Origin: Macrolepiota albuminosa | Taxonomy: Eukaryota; Basidiomycota; Agaricomycetes; Agaricales; Agaricaceae | Direction: 5' to 3' | Length of the DNA: 64,000 nt | Assembly (NCBI GenBank): GCA_027475525.1 | Contig: JAMWFC010000088.1 | Coordinates: forward strand, 899,534 to 963,533 | Shown: positions 11,869 through 22,116 of the stretch, piece after piece | How positions within the stretch are numbered: the first letter of the stretch is position 1 | Layout: each line of letters begins with the position of its first letter | Position numbers and translations under genes: made by a program | The notes under the pieces: generated by a model | The model's database searches: none | What the model was told of the DNA's origin: nothing | Seen by the model: only the letters and a program-made list of their open reading frames with translations

Positions 11869-14180
11869 TCAGTGCAAAACTGATCTCCTTGCCTTTCGGC
11901 CGCTCGTAAGCGGCAGACTACACCCCCGAGTCAGGACACCGACTCCAGCAAAAGGGCACGTCGGCAAGGAGTGGAGGACGCGCCCTCCCGCTCGATTAAG
12001 TCGAGCGTTGCTGCCCCCGGCCGGGAGGCCAGTCTAGGACGGGACATCCTCCCCTATGAAGATGTTCCTGCTCCAGCCGCCCCCCGGCTTATCCAGCGCC
12101 TCGCCAGCGGCGCGTCTGAGGTCACGTCTTCGCGACCAGTATCCGTGGTATCCACCACGTACTCTGGGGAGCAGAGTTCCAGGGGCGTGAGCACACGCCC
12201 CACTGAGGCCAAGGCCTCACAACCCCGAAAGGATCGTCGGGGTAAGCAACCGGAAGGGCGCGCCTACGTCAACGTGCACTTCCCCGAGGATGCCCCGAAA
12301 GGGGCCCCAGGGGCTAACATCCTCTTTTTACCCGCTATACTGGTAGAGGGCCTGCCAGCCCGACTCCCGCGGTGTGTGTGGGCAATGGACCCACGATCTG
12401 AGAAGTTGGAGCCGGAGAGGCTGCCCTCCCTGCCCTCCGATGACAATTGGTATGAGGAGCCTGAAGAGGCTCGTATGGAATCCCCAGTGCCGCACGAGAC
12501 GGCGGCACAACGTATGGCACGTATTGGTATGAGGAGCCTGAAGAGGCTCGTATGGAATCCCCAGTGCCGCACGAGACGGCGGCACAACGTATGGCACGTG
12601 AACAGCGCAACAGCAATTGACGAGCCAAGATGGAGCGTCGGGCGCAGAACAGCGCCAAATGAGGGGCCGCCCTCCTTGAGGACAAAACCGGGCGCATCCC
12701 TGATGCGCTCGGTGTGGTGATCTACCGTGATCACACTATTGAGCGCCAGAACTCATTCTTTGGCATGGAGTTGGCTCCCCAATTCTATTGGTCGCCAATG
12801 ACCAATAGCATCTTCGTCGGGCAAGAAGCCCGCGCAGCCAGGTCCTTCAAGGACGATAAACAGGGCAACACCGCCACAACGCCCCACAACAGTAAGGTGT
12901 ACCAAGTTGCACCTCGCAGGTTTCCCCGCAGTCCTCAAGAAGTCCGCAGACTTCATGCACTGGTTAACAACCAGTTTACGCCGCTTTGTCAGCGTCAGTT
13001 GGGCTACCTCTTGCTCAACAAATTCAAGCGGGTGGCGCTCAACTGCCACCCTACGGCCCGAGACAGAGCTATGTCTCATTTACTTGACGAGGTCGAGTAT
13101 AGGACTATCGCGGTACCCTTCACGAGTCCAGAGGAGCGGGAGAACATTCCGCAAATGATTGTGCCGTCGCGGCTCTATCGCCGCAAAGAGGGAGGGAAAA
13201 TTGCCTTCGTCGGCCTTACCCCCCCTGATCCAAAGCAACCATTTGCTTTGGACTACCTGGGCTCATATGCCCTCCTCTATGGACGCCCTGGGACGTCCAA
13301 CGTGTGGACCGGTCTGGCCATGGACCGAGCCATGCACATTCATTGGCGCAGCCTCTTTGGGTTTGCGCTTGTACGTGCCCTCAGCGCCAGCCGCCCCTCC
13401 AAGGCCACGGTACACAAGTACCTGGCCTACGTCTTTGCCAGGCCAGGCCTCTACAAAGAGGCCATGGCTGAGTACGAGCCGGCCACGGGGCAATCCTTTG
13501 AGCCTCTCCACGCCGACGACCCTACCTTCGAGGTTTGGGCTGTGGACATCCCGGAAGCGTCAGCTTCCGTATTCACCACTTTGGACGTGTTACGCGTCCT
13601 TCTTCACAATCAAATTCCGGTCAGCTGGGCTGACCACGCGTACACTTATGGGGTCACCTACTTGGCCCATCTATTCTTCAGCAACAGCCGGCTCTACAAC
13701 GAGGCGGCTGCTATCGACGACGAGAGGCTACAACGCCTCGACCACTACGGTACACCCCAGTCCATCCCTCAGTGGGATGGGTGGCGCGAGGCCACCATTG
13801 GCGATCGCCAACGCCTGATGCTTCAGCAGCAGGACAGTTGTCGTGCATATGACGACGCGCTCGCCAAGGGGATGTACCTCTCCATCGGGCAAGACATTCA
13901 TGCCCGCAAAATCTGGATGCGCCAGTACCCGTCCGACACCGGGGATCTGCCTGATCCCCAACCACCTGTCCTGGGGTCGACCATCGACCCCAATCTCACA
14001 CTGTCCCCCCTCCGGGACTACGACGATTCCCTGCCAGTAGCAGGGCCTTCGGGCACTTCTTACGCGCCCGCACCCGAGGATGAACTCCTCGACTACGACA
14101 TGGACGACGCGACTGCTGATCCATTCCGGGAGCCTGGGGACTCTCCCATTGCCCCTGTCCCTGACTTACCGACAGCATGA
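11869..14180 (+). pseudogene. Element A third ORF, C-terminal part with conserved domain
   Basis: Continues the ORF after the solo LTR: a Lys/Arg-rich patch (SSKRARRQG near 11.95 kb), a linker, then from ~12.70 kb a ~390-residue domain conserved in element B. Shared signatures: IERQNSFF/IERTNSCF, HW.TLFGFAL-like, LHNQIP..W.DH.YTYGV, and YGTP..IPQWDGW. A 77-bp duplication (12446-12599) shifts the frame; collapsing it joins the upstream frame to the 12714-14180 frame, leaving in-frame TGA codons near 12.62 and 12.66 kb. The tail is acidic and Pro-rich, ending at TGA 14178-14180, 45 bp before the 3' LTR. No known catalytic motif. Conservation between two diverged elements implies selection on the protein while the elements were active. 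Confidence 0.85.
12446..12599. repeat. 77-bp exact tandem duplication 3, inside element A third ORF
   Basis: Copies 12446-12522 and 12523-12599 are identical. One copy restores the third-ORF frame across this point. Confidence 0.9.
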
Positions 14181-14214
14181 CCGTCGTATTATCTCAAGAC
14201 CATAGCTCGGTCTG

Positions 14215-14225
14215 ATTGGGGGGTG
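14215..14225 (+). promoter_or_regulatory. Element A polypurine tract
   Basis: ATTGGGGGGTG lies directly before the 3' LTR and would prime plus-strand DNA synthesis. Element B has ATTGGGGGGTA at the same place (18770-18780), so the tract is conserved between the two families. Confidence 0.85.
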
Positions 14226-14461
14226 TGTAGCGTAGTCCGCTATGTGGCGTTGGCCACATAGCTTTACTTACCTTACAGTAGATACTATTATATTATATTT
14301 ATTATAATATAATATTAATTTACATTACTATATAAATTAGTTTACCAGCTGCTTACAAAGCAGCTTATTTTTGTGTATACTACATTGCCAATAGACCGGT
14401 CTGGTCTGATTCAGTGTCGTGTGTGCACACTAAGCTCTCTAACCCTCGTAACTTCGTTACA
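14226..14461 (+). repeat. Element A 3' LTR
   Basis: 236 bp. Identical to 2248-2483 except C at 14447 where the 5' LTR has T, a CG/TG difference typical of methyl-cytosine deamination. Followed by target duplication ACAGC (14462-14466). Confidence 0.97.
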
Positions 14462-14466
14462 ACAGC

Positions 14467-15125
14467 TTGGCGTTTGACATCGCTTAGCGCCTCGATTTGG
14501 CGCCTGACATCGCTAAGTATTTTGGGCAGACAGAAGGGTGATGGATTGATGGTTTAGCACCGCGATCTGCCGCCTGGTGTCGCTAAGGTTCTTGAATGGA
14601 TGGTAGGGATCTGAAACCATTGGAGCTACCCCTATAAAATTTTCTAGTTTACCGCACTTTGGCAATGGTTGGTCACTGGCAACGGTGAACTCCTTGTAGT
14701 ATATAAAGTACTTACCGACTTGTACATACCCAAGCAAACAATAGAGCAGAGTTTCCTGCTCCCCTTTCTTCAGTCTCCCTTATGGTCGGCAATGTTGAAC
14801 TCATCGGCGGTTGCAGACTATTGCTAGCCCTCGACCTATTTGCACCTTGCAGCTACAGCAGGCATTTACAACACTTAGACTTCGCTAAGCTTACTGTGTT
14901 CTTGCCGCTGACATTGCCGTGTTCACTTACCGCTTCTTTCATAGGCGCTTTACCTTAGCGCTTTACACTTGCCGACCTCCTTACCAACTTTATCTCATTT
15001 TCACAGGCGCATTCTCTGGGACCTGCCTGGGACTCCTCACATCACTTACAGCGTGCCCAACGCAAGCTTTTGGTATGGTAACACTATAGTTATATTTGTT
15101 ACTGACCAAACTTTGGGTGTCATCA
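14467..15125 (+). mobile_element. Solo LTR (family S), right part
   Basis: Continuation of 2003-2247 after element A. It contains TATA-like signals on the + strand (CCTATAAAATT near 14.63 kb, GTATATAAAGTAC near 14.70 kb) and ends GTGTCATCA before ATGC (15126-15129). Closely related sequence occurs in minus orientation at 18955-19721. No coding sequence. Confidence 0.8.
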
Positions 15126-15373
15126 ATGCGCTCTTCTCTAATTGTGCGACTCCAGAGCCATATGACTTTGGAACTGGCAATGACCAGGAGTGGTTTGTAG
15201 ATGACCTCATAGGTCATCGGTGGACGAAGGGAAACCTCAAATTTGAGGTAAGGTGGAGCTTAGGTGATACTACCTGGGAACCGCTAGTGAACTGCAAAGA
15301 CCTTGCAGCGATGGACAGGTACCTAGAGTTGCAGGGTGTGAAACACCCTCAGCAGCTAGCAAAATGTGCATAA
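15126..15373 (+). pseudogene. Element B chromodomain tail of pol
   Basis: After the solo LTR the frame resumes with EPYDFGTGNDQEW, matching element A's GPYDFGARDNDE plus its stop. The chromodomain-like segment GHRWTKGNLKFEVRWSLGD follows and ends at TAA near 15373. The Trp codon here shows that the stop at 9524 in element A is a Trp-to-stop change. Confidence 0.85.
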
Positions 15374-15532
15374 CATGCGTGTGGTGGTGGAATGTGGACA
15401 AAGTCCACTTTGATTGCCAGTGAGAGGCCGTGTGGCGTGTATTTGTGGTTGTTTACACCACTAGCGGAGTTGGGAGATTGTTTTTTTTTCTGTCCTCAGT
15501 CCCAATACACGTAGCGTACGTGTCGCATTGTA

Positions 15533-18478
15533 ATGGCCTATTGGGGGCCGCAAAAGAGTAATCAGAGCCAGCAAGGCTCTAGTGGAGAGGGGAGACCCCC
15601 GAATATACAAGCGCAAGATTCTACTCAGTACCAGAGGCAGCTGCCATATCTGGTGGCAAGCCAGTTTCAATCGGCAGGCATGGCCTATCCAGGCTGTGAT
15701 GAGCCGCTTCCATACCAGACGCCCCCCCACTCGCAAGAGATGGAGGTCAATGACGAAGGGCGCTATGGGCACCCGGAGGACAACACACGCCGCAAGCGTT
15801 ATTACCAGGAACCATTGTCACGCTCGGCTGCTTTGAATCTGACGTATGCAGGTGTGGTGACAGGGCCACCGTCAGTACCATGGGCGCATCGGCCCGTGGC
15901 AGAGTCATATGGGGAGCCTGCGCCACAAGCGCAGAGGTTAGCAGTGCCAGACGTGCTGTTGGGCAGACTGGAAGCAGCGAAACAGCCAGTCCCTGCAACT
16001 GCGTCCTTCCTGCAGGACAGTCTGGCCGTGATGGTGATGGAGGGATTGCTTGACCAGATCGAGCTGATGAAGAGGCAGCGCATTGCAGCACTGGAACAGA
16101 TCGAACGTGCATCTAAGTGCAAAATCGCCATGTTTGAGGAACCGACCACTGAGGTCAAGAGGGCTAAATATCAGCCCAATCGACTGGTCAAACCTCCACA
16201 GGCAAGGATGCCGTCAGACGCACAATTCATGCGCCATGAGCAGCCTGCGCAGCCCGTTGCTTCGTTGTTACAGTTACCCAATCTGGGCCTTCAGGCCTCC
16301 TCAGAGTCGCTGGCTGCAGTCAGTGAACCCTTGGCAGGTCTGTCCCTGGGTCAGCGGGAACCCGCATCATCCCGAGCCCCACTTAGGGGGCCCAAAACCG
16401 TCGCTGTGGCGCCAAGAGTGCCCATTACCGTTATTCCTCAAGCTGAGCCTGGAGGGAGAACTCTGGCGCGAAATGCGCCTGCCCCTTGGGTGGCTCAGCC
16501 ACCATTTGAATCTTCCGCCCCGGTCAAGTCGGGGTCTGCATGCCAATGTCAAGGCTGTAAGCCTCCTCTTGATGCCTCCAAACTGGAGGTGATAGAGTTC
16601 CCGGCTGGCATTTCCGCACAGGCTGGGAAGGCCTCGATGTTGTTTTTGTTGCCCATTACCGTGCCTGCACTGCAGGCACACTTTCCCATGGTCATCTTGA
16701 CCACCGACCCTCGCTCTCCCAAGCAATATGACGGTCTGGTGGCAACCTTGAGGAATCGTCCCATGCCTGAAAAAAGCAAAGCACCCATGGCCTCCTTATC
16801 TGACAAAAGCAACTATGGAGAGTCAAGCTCGGAGCATGAGGAGGAGGCAGAGGAAGGGGAATCAGTGGCAGACCGATTCCAGCGAGTATCGTGCAATAAG
16901 CGCATTGCAAAGAAGAAGGCAATTCGCTCCAAGGAGCTGCAGGCCCTCAAACAGAGGTCCAAGGATGAGTTTTCGGGAAGAATTTCCGATGGATTGGGGG
17001 TGAAGGTGTGGGGACCGCTCAATATCGAGCGAACAAACTCGTGCTTCAGAGGAGCACTCAGCCACTGCACTTATTATTTGTATCATTCGAATACCGTGCT
17101 GTTGGGAGCCGAGGCCAATCAGGCAGCGGCACATGAGTTTTCTTCTGGGCACCGTGCTGGCATTCCTGCTAGCATTGTTTACAAGTATTCTCCTCATGGC
17201 CTTCTCCACATGCCATTAGAGCTGGATCAGCTCTACAAATACTATTTGAACAAGCACGCTCCCCGTCGTGAACGGATTACCGCCTACCTCCTCATCACGG
17301 AGCTTTAGCTGTTTGCTCAGCAAACCGATAAGTCACTGCATGACCAAACAATGATGCTCCTGATGAAGGACCCTCACTACCAAACCCTCGTCAACCCAAT
17401 CCAGGAGGCTGACGACCTTGCGCTTGTCGAGCGCTGACACATTCCGGGGCGCTTTCTGTGCACAAAAGAAGACGGCTTGACCGCGCTGCGCATAATGCGT
17501 GCTCAAGACCCTGCCACACCGTTTGGCCTGGATCAGCTTGCGCAGTATGCACTGATCTTTGGTCATCCAGGTTTGGAAAACACGTATCAAGGCATTGCGG
17601 TCGATCATGCCTACCGCATGCACTGGTGAACCCTCTTTGGGTTCGCCTTATGCCGAGCTCTTTGCGCTAACAGCGCAGCCAAGCCCATGATCGTGTGGCA
17701 CATGACCCTCATCATGGCCCGCCTGGGCTTTTACCGCAAGGCTATCGCCTCTTATAATGCCATGTTTCCAGACCAGCCGTTTGAGCCCCAGAGAGGGCCC
17801 CAGCTGGAACTTCACCCCGTGCACATACCAGACAAATTTGCACGGAACTTTTTGGACAACGACATGTTATGCATCTTACTGCATAACCAGATACCTGCCG
17901 ACTGGGTGGACCACACGTATACATACGGAGTGGTCTTCCTGGAACAGCAATTCCACGCCCCCATGATGTCTATGGACATCTTCCGTGACATTGACGACAA
18001 GCGCATGGAGTGCTTGAACAAATACGGTACCCCTCCCGCAATCCCACAATGGGATGGATGGTGGAAGATGACCGAAGACGATCATTATTGTCTTATGTTC
18101 AAGCATGATGAGGAAAGTCGTCTTCCCGAAAACCCCGAGGCCAATGGCCTCTACTATCTCATCGGCATGGACTCAAACCAGGTCCGCCTCCAAAAACGCA
18201 TGGCAGTGCATGACCTGCCTGCAGCTGACAATGACCCAAGCCAGGTCAATCTCCTGTCACGCACGGCAGAGCATGGTATGCTCACCACCAACGCTTCAGC
18301 AATTAACGTCGCACTAACTGAGCCTATGGTGGTAGACACGCCTGTAGTCGAGGGGCCTATCACCCCACTGAGGACAGAATTGGCGCCTCCCCCTCCCATG
18401 ATTAACGTTGCACTGGAGGAGGAGTCAATGGTGACTGAGACGGGAGCAGGAGCGGGAGCATTGTTGGACGGGGCCTAG
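15533..18478 (+). pseudogene. Element B third ORF, 981-codon frame with three stops
   Basis: ATG at 15533 (MAYWGPQKS), 160 bp after the chromodomain stop. A single frame reaches TAG 18476-18478, interrupted only by TAG 17306-17308, TGA 17435-17437 and TGA 17627-17629 (an Arg in element A). Layout: Gln/Pro-rich N-terminus; a segment with basic patch EVKRAKYQ (~residues 205-212); a CQCQGCKPP cysteine cluster (~residue 340) of unknown role; an acidic stretch (EHEEEAEEGES); then the ~480-residue domain shared with element A (IERTNSCF, LFGFALCRAL, LHNQIPADWVDHTYTYGV, YGTPPAIPQWDGW). Uncharacterised. Absence of frameshifts in an otherwise old element suggests the ORF was long under selection. Confidence 0.85.
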
Positions 18479-18780
18479 ATCCATATTTTGTTGTAGTCAC
18501 GTGTAGATACAGTGGACCCAGAGCAGGGGTCACTCAAGTTTTGTTTTATTTTGTTATATATATGTGCATACTGCATCTACTGCTGGCGCAACAGGCGTAC
18601 TTGTCTGATAAGGACTTATTCCTATTGTGTCTAGATGACACATCTATGCTGCAAATAAATGCTAACGTCTTGCAGCCACGCAATATGCATGTTAGTCATC
18701 TGTTGTGTGCACTATCATGCACCCTACATCTCGCTCCAACTCCCTTCCTAAGACCAAGTATTTGGTCTCATTGGGGGGTA
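18479..18780 (+). other. Element B 3' untranslated region and polypurine tract
   Basis: No coding frame. It ends in a G-rich tract (ATTGGGGGGTA, 18770-18780) immediately before the LTR, equivalent to the tract in element A. Confidence 0.75.
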
Positions 18781-18954
18781 TGTAACGGAGTCACATGTAG
18801 TACTAGCGTCAACAACGCTATCATTATTCAGTAGACTATTACATAAGACAACATCTTGTTTTCACTCTAAGTACTAGTCAAATCCAATACTGCGGTCTGA
18901 TTTAGCACTGTGTGATACATACAAGATAGTTCTAGCTCGTAACCTCAGGTTACA
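18781..18954 (+). repeat. Element B 3' LTR
   Basis: 174 bp, starts TGTAACGGAG and ends GGTTACA. It shares a region with the element A LTR (GGTCTGATT, then TGTGTG, ending in GTTACA), so the two families have related but diverged LTRs. Preceded by a polypurine tract; followed by GACAA and then an unrelated LTR. Confidence 0.85.
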
Positions 18955-19721
18955 GACAAGATGCGCCTAAAAGAGGTGAAAGGTGAACACAAGTAAGTGT
19001 GGCAAGGGGATGTGGGAAGGAAACTAGAGGCTTAGCAATGACTAAGCTGCATAATGCCTGCTGTAAGTGCAAGGCACATAGGTTCTGTAAGCATAACTGC
19101 AGCAAGCAGGCTAAGAGTGTTCAGACAGTTGGTGACTATGAACTTGGTCAGCTCAAAAGAAATCTGAACCATAGGATGAACTGAGGGGTATATACTGGGG
19201 TGCTCTGTTCTCTTCTAACTAATAACAACAGTAAATATTTATAGTAAAATGAGTTCACTATTGCCAAGCAACTAAGCATTGCCAAGGAGTGGTGAACTGA
19301 AAAGAATGTAAGTAGTTGCCATGCATCAAACTAAATATTGAGAAGTTAATGAAAATAGTGTCTGTCCAAGTAGAGAGGTGCTAAGCAGTGTCAGGTGCCA
19401 AGGTGAAATGCCAAGCTGTCAGTCATGAAGAAATGCCATCATTCTAACTTGTAAGCACTGCCACTAGCTAGTGATACTACATGCTGCCTGAGTGATGCCA
19501 TCTGTCAATGCTTGCCAATGGCATGATGCCCACTGTCACTTGTCATTCCTGCTGCCATCAGCGCTATCACTGATCAGGTACATTGCTTGCTGTGTGTATC
19601 CATCAGGAATGGCTTAAAATGGCTAAATTGTGTGTGCCAAGTTTGGAATGAGTGTGGCAAGGTTTCTGGAGCTGATGCTGAGCCTGCCATTGATGCGCCT
19701 AGCCTATGTGGGGTCCTATCA
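18955..19721 (-). mobile_element. LTR remnant of a minus-strand element (family S), truncated by element B
   Basis: Read on the minus strand it starts TGATAGGACCCC at 19721, like the solo LTR at 2003, and is preceded by GGGGGGAGA (a polypurine tract). It is therefore a 3' LTR whose internal region would lie to the right. Internal blocks such as GAGTTCACTATTGCCAAG (~19250) match the solo LTR. It stops at 18955 against element B, so B inserted into it; the rest should lie left of the window. The small frame at 18999-19184 is within this LTR and not a gene. I could not find the partner LTR to the right. Confidence 0.7.
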
Positions 19722-19887
19722 TCTCCCCCCAACTGAAAAATTGACTGTCCCTAGTCACCAAAATAGCTACTGTTACCGTTTTGTGACTGGTGGCCTGTGC
19801 ATCTGCTGAAATCTTCTTATAGTCCTAGCACATAAGTTTGGACTTCACCTCTTTTCCTGAAAACATCTGGTGCTCTTCTAAAAAAAT

Positions 19888-22116
19888 GTCTTTTCAAATT
19901 CCAACTCTGTCACTCATCTCCTCAAAAGAAGCTCAAGATGCCACCAATGCGTACATTGCCAAGACAAACAACTTCATCAGGTGCATCAAGGGTGTGGGCA
20001 CTGAGGCACCTCCAAACCTTGTTGTTGCTGTCATGAAGTTGTTGGAATGCTGGTACAACATTTGTGTCCTTGGCATAGGCTGGGACAAGGAGATTGAAGT
20101 GCAGGAGTGGTGCTGGGCATGGTACATGGATAATTGTGGGACTGAGTAGCTGGGTCCTTTTTCTCATTTTGTAAGTCCTCACAAGTGCTTGCTGTGTCAC
20201 TGACTGATTGATTCCTTAGGCACCTCCTCTTGTTCCCACCATTGAGGATGAGTTAGAGGACATCCTCTCTGGCACTTTGCCAATGATGGTAAGTGTGCCT
20301 GTGCCTGAGTGAGTATCTCTAACTTTGCTTCTGACTTAGCTATAGTCTGATTTGTCTCTCCACAGCAAGCAAAAGGTGTTAGCGCCTCTTGCCAACATGC
20401 AGGTGGACGCTGAGATGGTGGCTATTTGCAAGAACATGCTGGCAGAGGCTTCCCAAGATGCCCAGGACCCTGGAGGAACGAGAAGCTGCTGGCGAGGACC
20501 TGGCCGCTAAGGAGAAGTTACCAGTCACAAGGAGGCAGGTGTCAGAGGGGTTAATTAAGGATCCCTGTGCTGGTAGTGCACAGAGCCTAGCACTACCAGC
20601 AAGCAAATTGGGCTCTCCAGTCAAGCCTGGCAAGACTCTGAAAAAGAAGGTAAGTTTGGATGTCCTTACTGCTGGTGCTCGTCACTTATCCACCTCTAAG
20701 TCTTGCAAGGCTGCTGCCTCTCATTATATGGTAAGTTGTTTATGCCAAGGTACATTCTTTGCTAACCAACTATTGTCAGGAGCCAACACAAACCACTTTT
20801 AGTAATGCAGAGCTAAAGAGCTTGCTGGTGGCACAACGGGATGAGGCAGTTTTGAATGAGGGAATGGAAGCTGGAGTTGCTCTACCAGAAATGAAGGACA
20901 AGAAAATAGTAAGCTTAGCAACCTATCAGGAATTCAAAGATTCCCAAGGCACGGTAAGTGCTTCAGTCTGCCTTTGCACCCTTGCTGACTTGTTTCTAAG
21001 ATATGGTTCATGCGACAACCGGTTATCATGTGAGCAAATCGTGACAAAGAGTGACAACTCAATGAAATCCTGTATTTCTCCTTAGCAAGGGACTTAGTAG
21101 TCAAAAGGGCTCTGACAATTCCTTAGAAAACTTAATTATAAGGGGTTGTTGAAGCCCAATTTTGACATTAGGCTTTATACCTTGAAAAATAACCATTAAA
21201 CTATTTATAATCACTACCAAACACATACCAAATCACTCTAAGCACCAATGGGTCACAGCTAGTCACATGTCATGTGATGACCATGTTCCCGCATGAACCA
21301 TATCTTAGTGTGACAAGTGTTGGGCTGATAACAACTAGAGGGCTGCTGGTATCCTACCAGCAGCCAGCCCTGTTACCGCTGTGGCACTTTCAAACATGCC
21401 TGTACTCTGGATGGCGCTAAGAGTTGGGAACACAGTGGAGCACCTGATGCAGTGGTCAAACACACTTTCAAGCGTGCTGTGTTGGTGAGGAGAGCCTGGG
21501 AATTTGTAGAGGGTGAGAAGAAGACCAAGTCTGCAGGAGGTGTGGCAACAATTAGTGCTTCCTCCTTGGCACTGCCAACATGCCAAGGAGATGCAAATGA
21601 AATTATCGGCAACCGTGGTGCCAGTAAGTGCCAAGGGACAACAGTCTCCTCAAAACAAGAAGTTCCTTTGCCCATCAAGGGGAAGGGCAAAGCAAAAGCA
21701 AAATGGGCTCATGTGGTGTCCCCTCCTTCCTCCCCAGAAGATGTGGAAATGAAGGAGCTGGAGACTGCCTTGCTGCCAGCTGCTTGCCACCGTCTGATAG
21801 CCAGGCTGGTCCTAGCAAGCTGCTTTCCCCTATCCATCTGAGGGAGGCTTTCTTGCTGCCTGCCGAGGACAAGAGTGTCATGGTGCTGGGACTGTCAGCA
21901 ATGGAGGTGGACGAGGGGAAGCAACTGGCCATGGCAATGGTTGTTGATGGTGCAGGAGGTAATGAAGATGCTGCTGACAACAAAGATATGAAAGTGCAGG
22001 AAGGAGCTGCTGAGGGAGAGGGTGAGGGGGTTGGCCATGCAGAGGAGGCGGTAGTGGAGACCCTGGCAAGGGCAGAGGAGGAGGAGAAGGAGACGCTAAG
22101 GGAGGAGCCAAACTAG
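19888..22116 (+). CDS. Unrecognised multi-exon gene with Cys/His cluster, possibly transposon-derived
   Basis: Likely start ATG 19888 (MSFQIPTLS), following an A-rich leader. Exon 1 encodes a helical stretch (SKEAQDATNAYIAKTNNFIR) up to ~20150; further fragments (PTIEDELEDILSGTLPMM near 20.25 kb, others at 20.39-20.80 and 20.76-21.0 kb) are separated by intron-like GTAAG...CAG intervals. A 3' part has CYRCGTFKHACTLDGAKSW (~21.37-21.42 kb), a Cys/His cluster reminiscent of zinc knuckles. It is followed by Lys-rich and then Glu-rich low-complexity tails ending near 22116. Exon joins are uncertain and stops occur between pieces. It lies antisense in the interval next to a minus-strand LTR. Function unknown. 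Confidence 0.4.

Larger units (their letters stand above)
2248..14461 (+). mobile_element. Element A: full-length 12.2-kb Ty3/gypsy-type LTR retrotransposon with an extra 3' ORF
   Basis: Bounded by two 236-bp direct LTRs (2248-2483, 14226-14461) starting TGTAGCGTAG and ending CGTTACA. They differ at one base (T2469 versus C14447). The 5-bp target duplication ACAGC is seen at 2243-2247 and 14462-14466. Internal order: gag with CCHC knuckle, protease, RT, RNase H, integrase, chromodomain, third ORF, polypurine tract. This is the pol order of Ty3/gypsy, and the chromodomain places it with chromoviruses. Near-identical LTRs mean a recent insertion, yet the coding region carries many stop codons. 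It also carries a solo LTR (10822-11864) and two 77-bp duplications. Confidence 0.97.
1..18954 (+). mobile_element. Element B: older Ty3/gypsy LTR retrotransposon, 5' part outside window, interrupted by nested insertions
   Basis: The window opens inside the RNase H region of a Ty3/gypsy pol. Continuous B sequence is 1-2002, then 15126-18954; everything between is inserted. Order in B: RNase H, integrase with H2C2 finger and D,D,E core, chromodomain (15.15-15.37 kb), a third ORF (15533-18478), polypurine tract, 3' LTR (18781-18954). The layout matches element A point for point, so B is a diverged relative. The 3' flank GACAA may be its target duplication, but the 5' end is off the window and cannot be compared. 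All coding parts carry stops, so B is dead. Confidence 0.88.

Noticed and set aside
9818..14180. Third ORF as a retroviral-type envelope gene
   Set aside because: Position fits, but there is no signal peptide, no membrane-spanning segment and no glycosylation-rich ectodomain.
18999..19184. Small Cys/Lys-rich ORF
   Set aside because: Lies wholly inside the family S LTR remnant; no conservation with the homologous LTRs.
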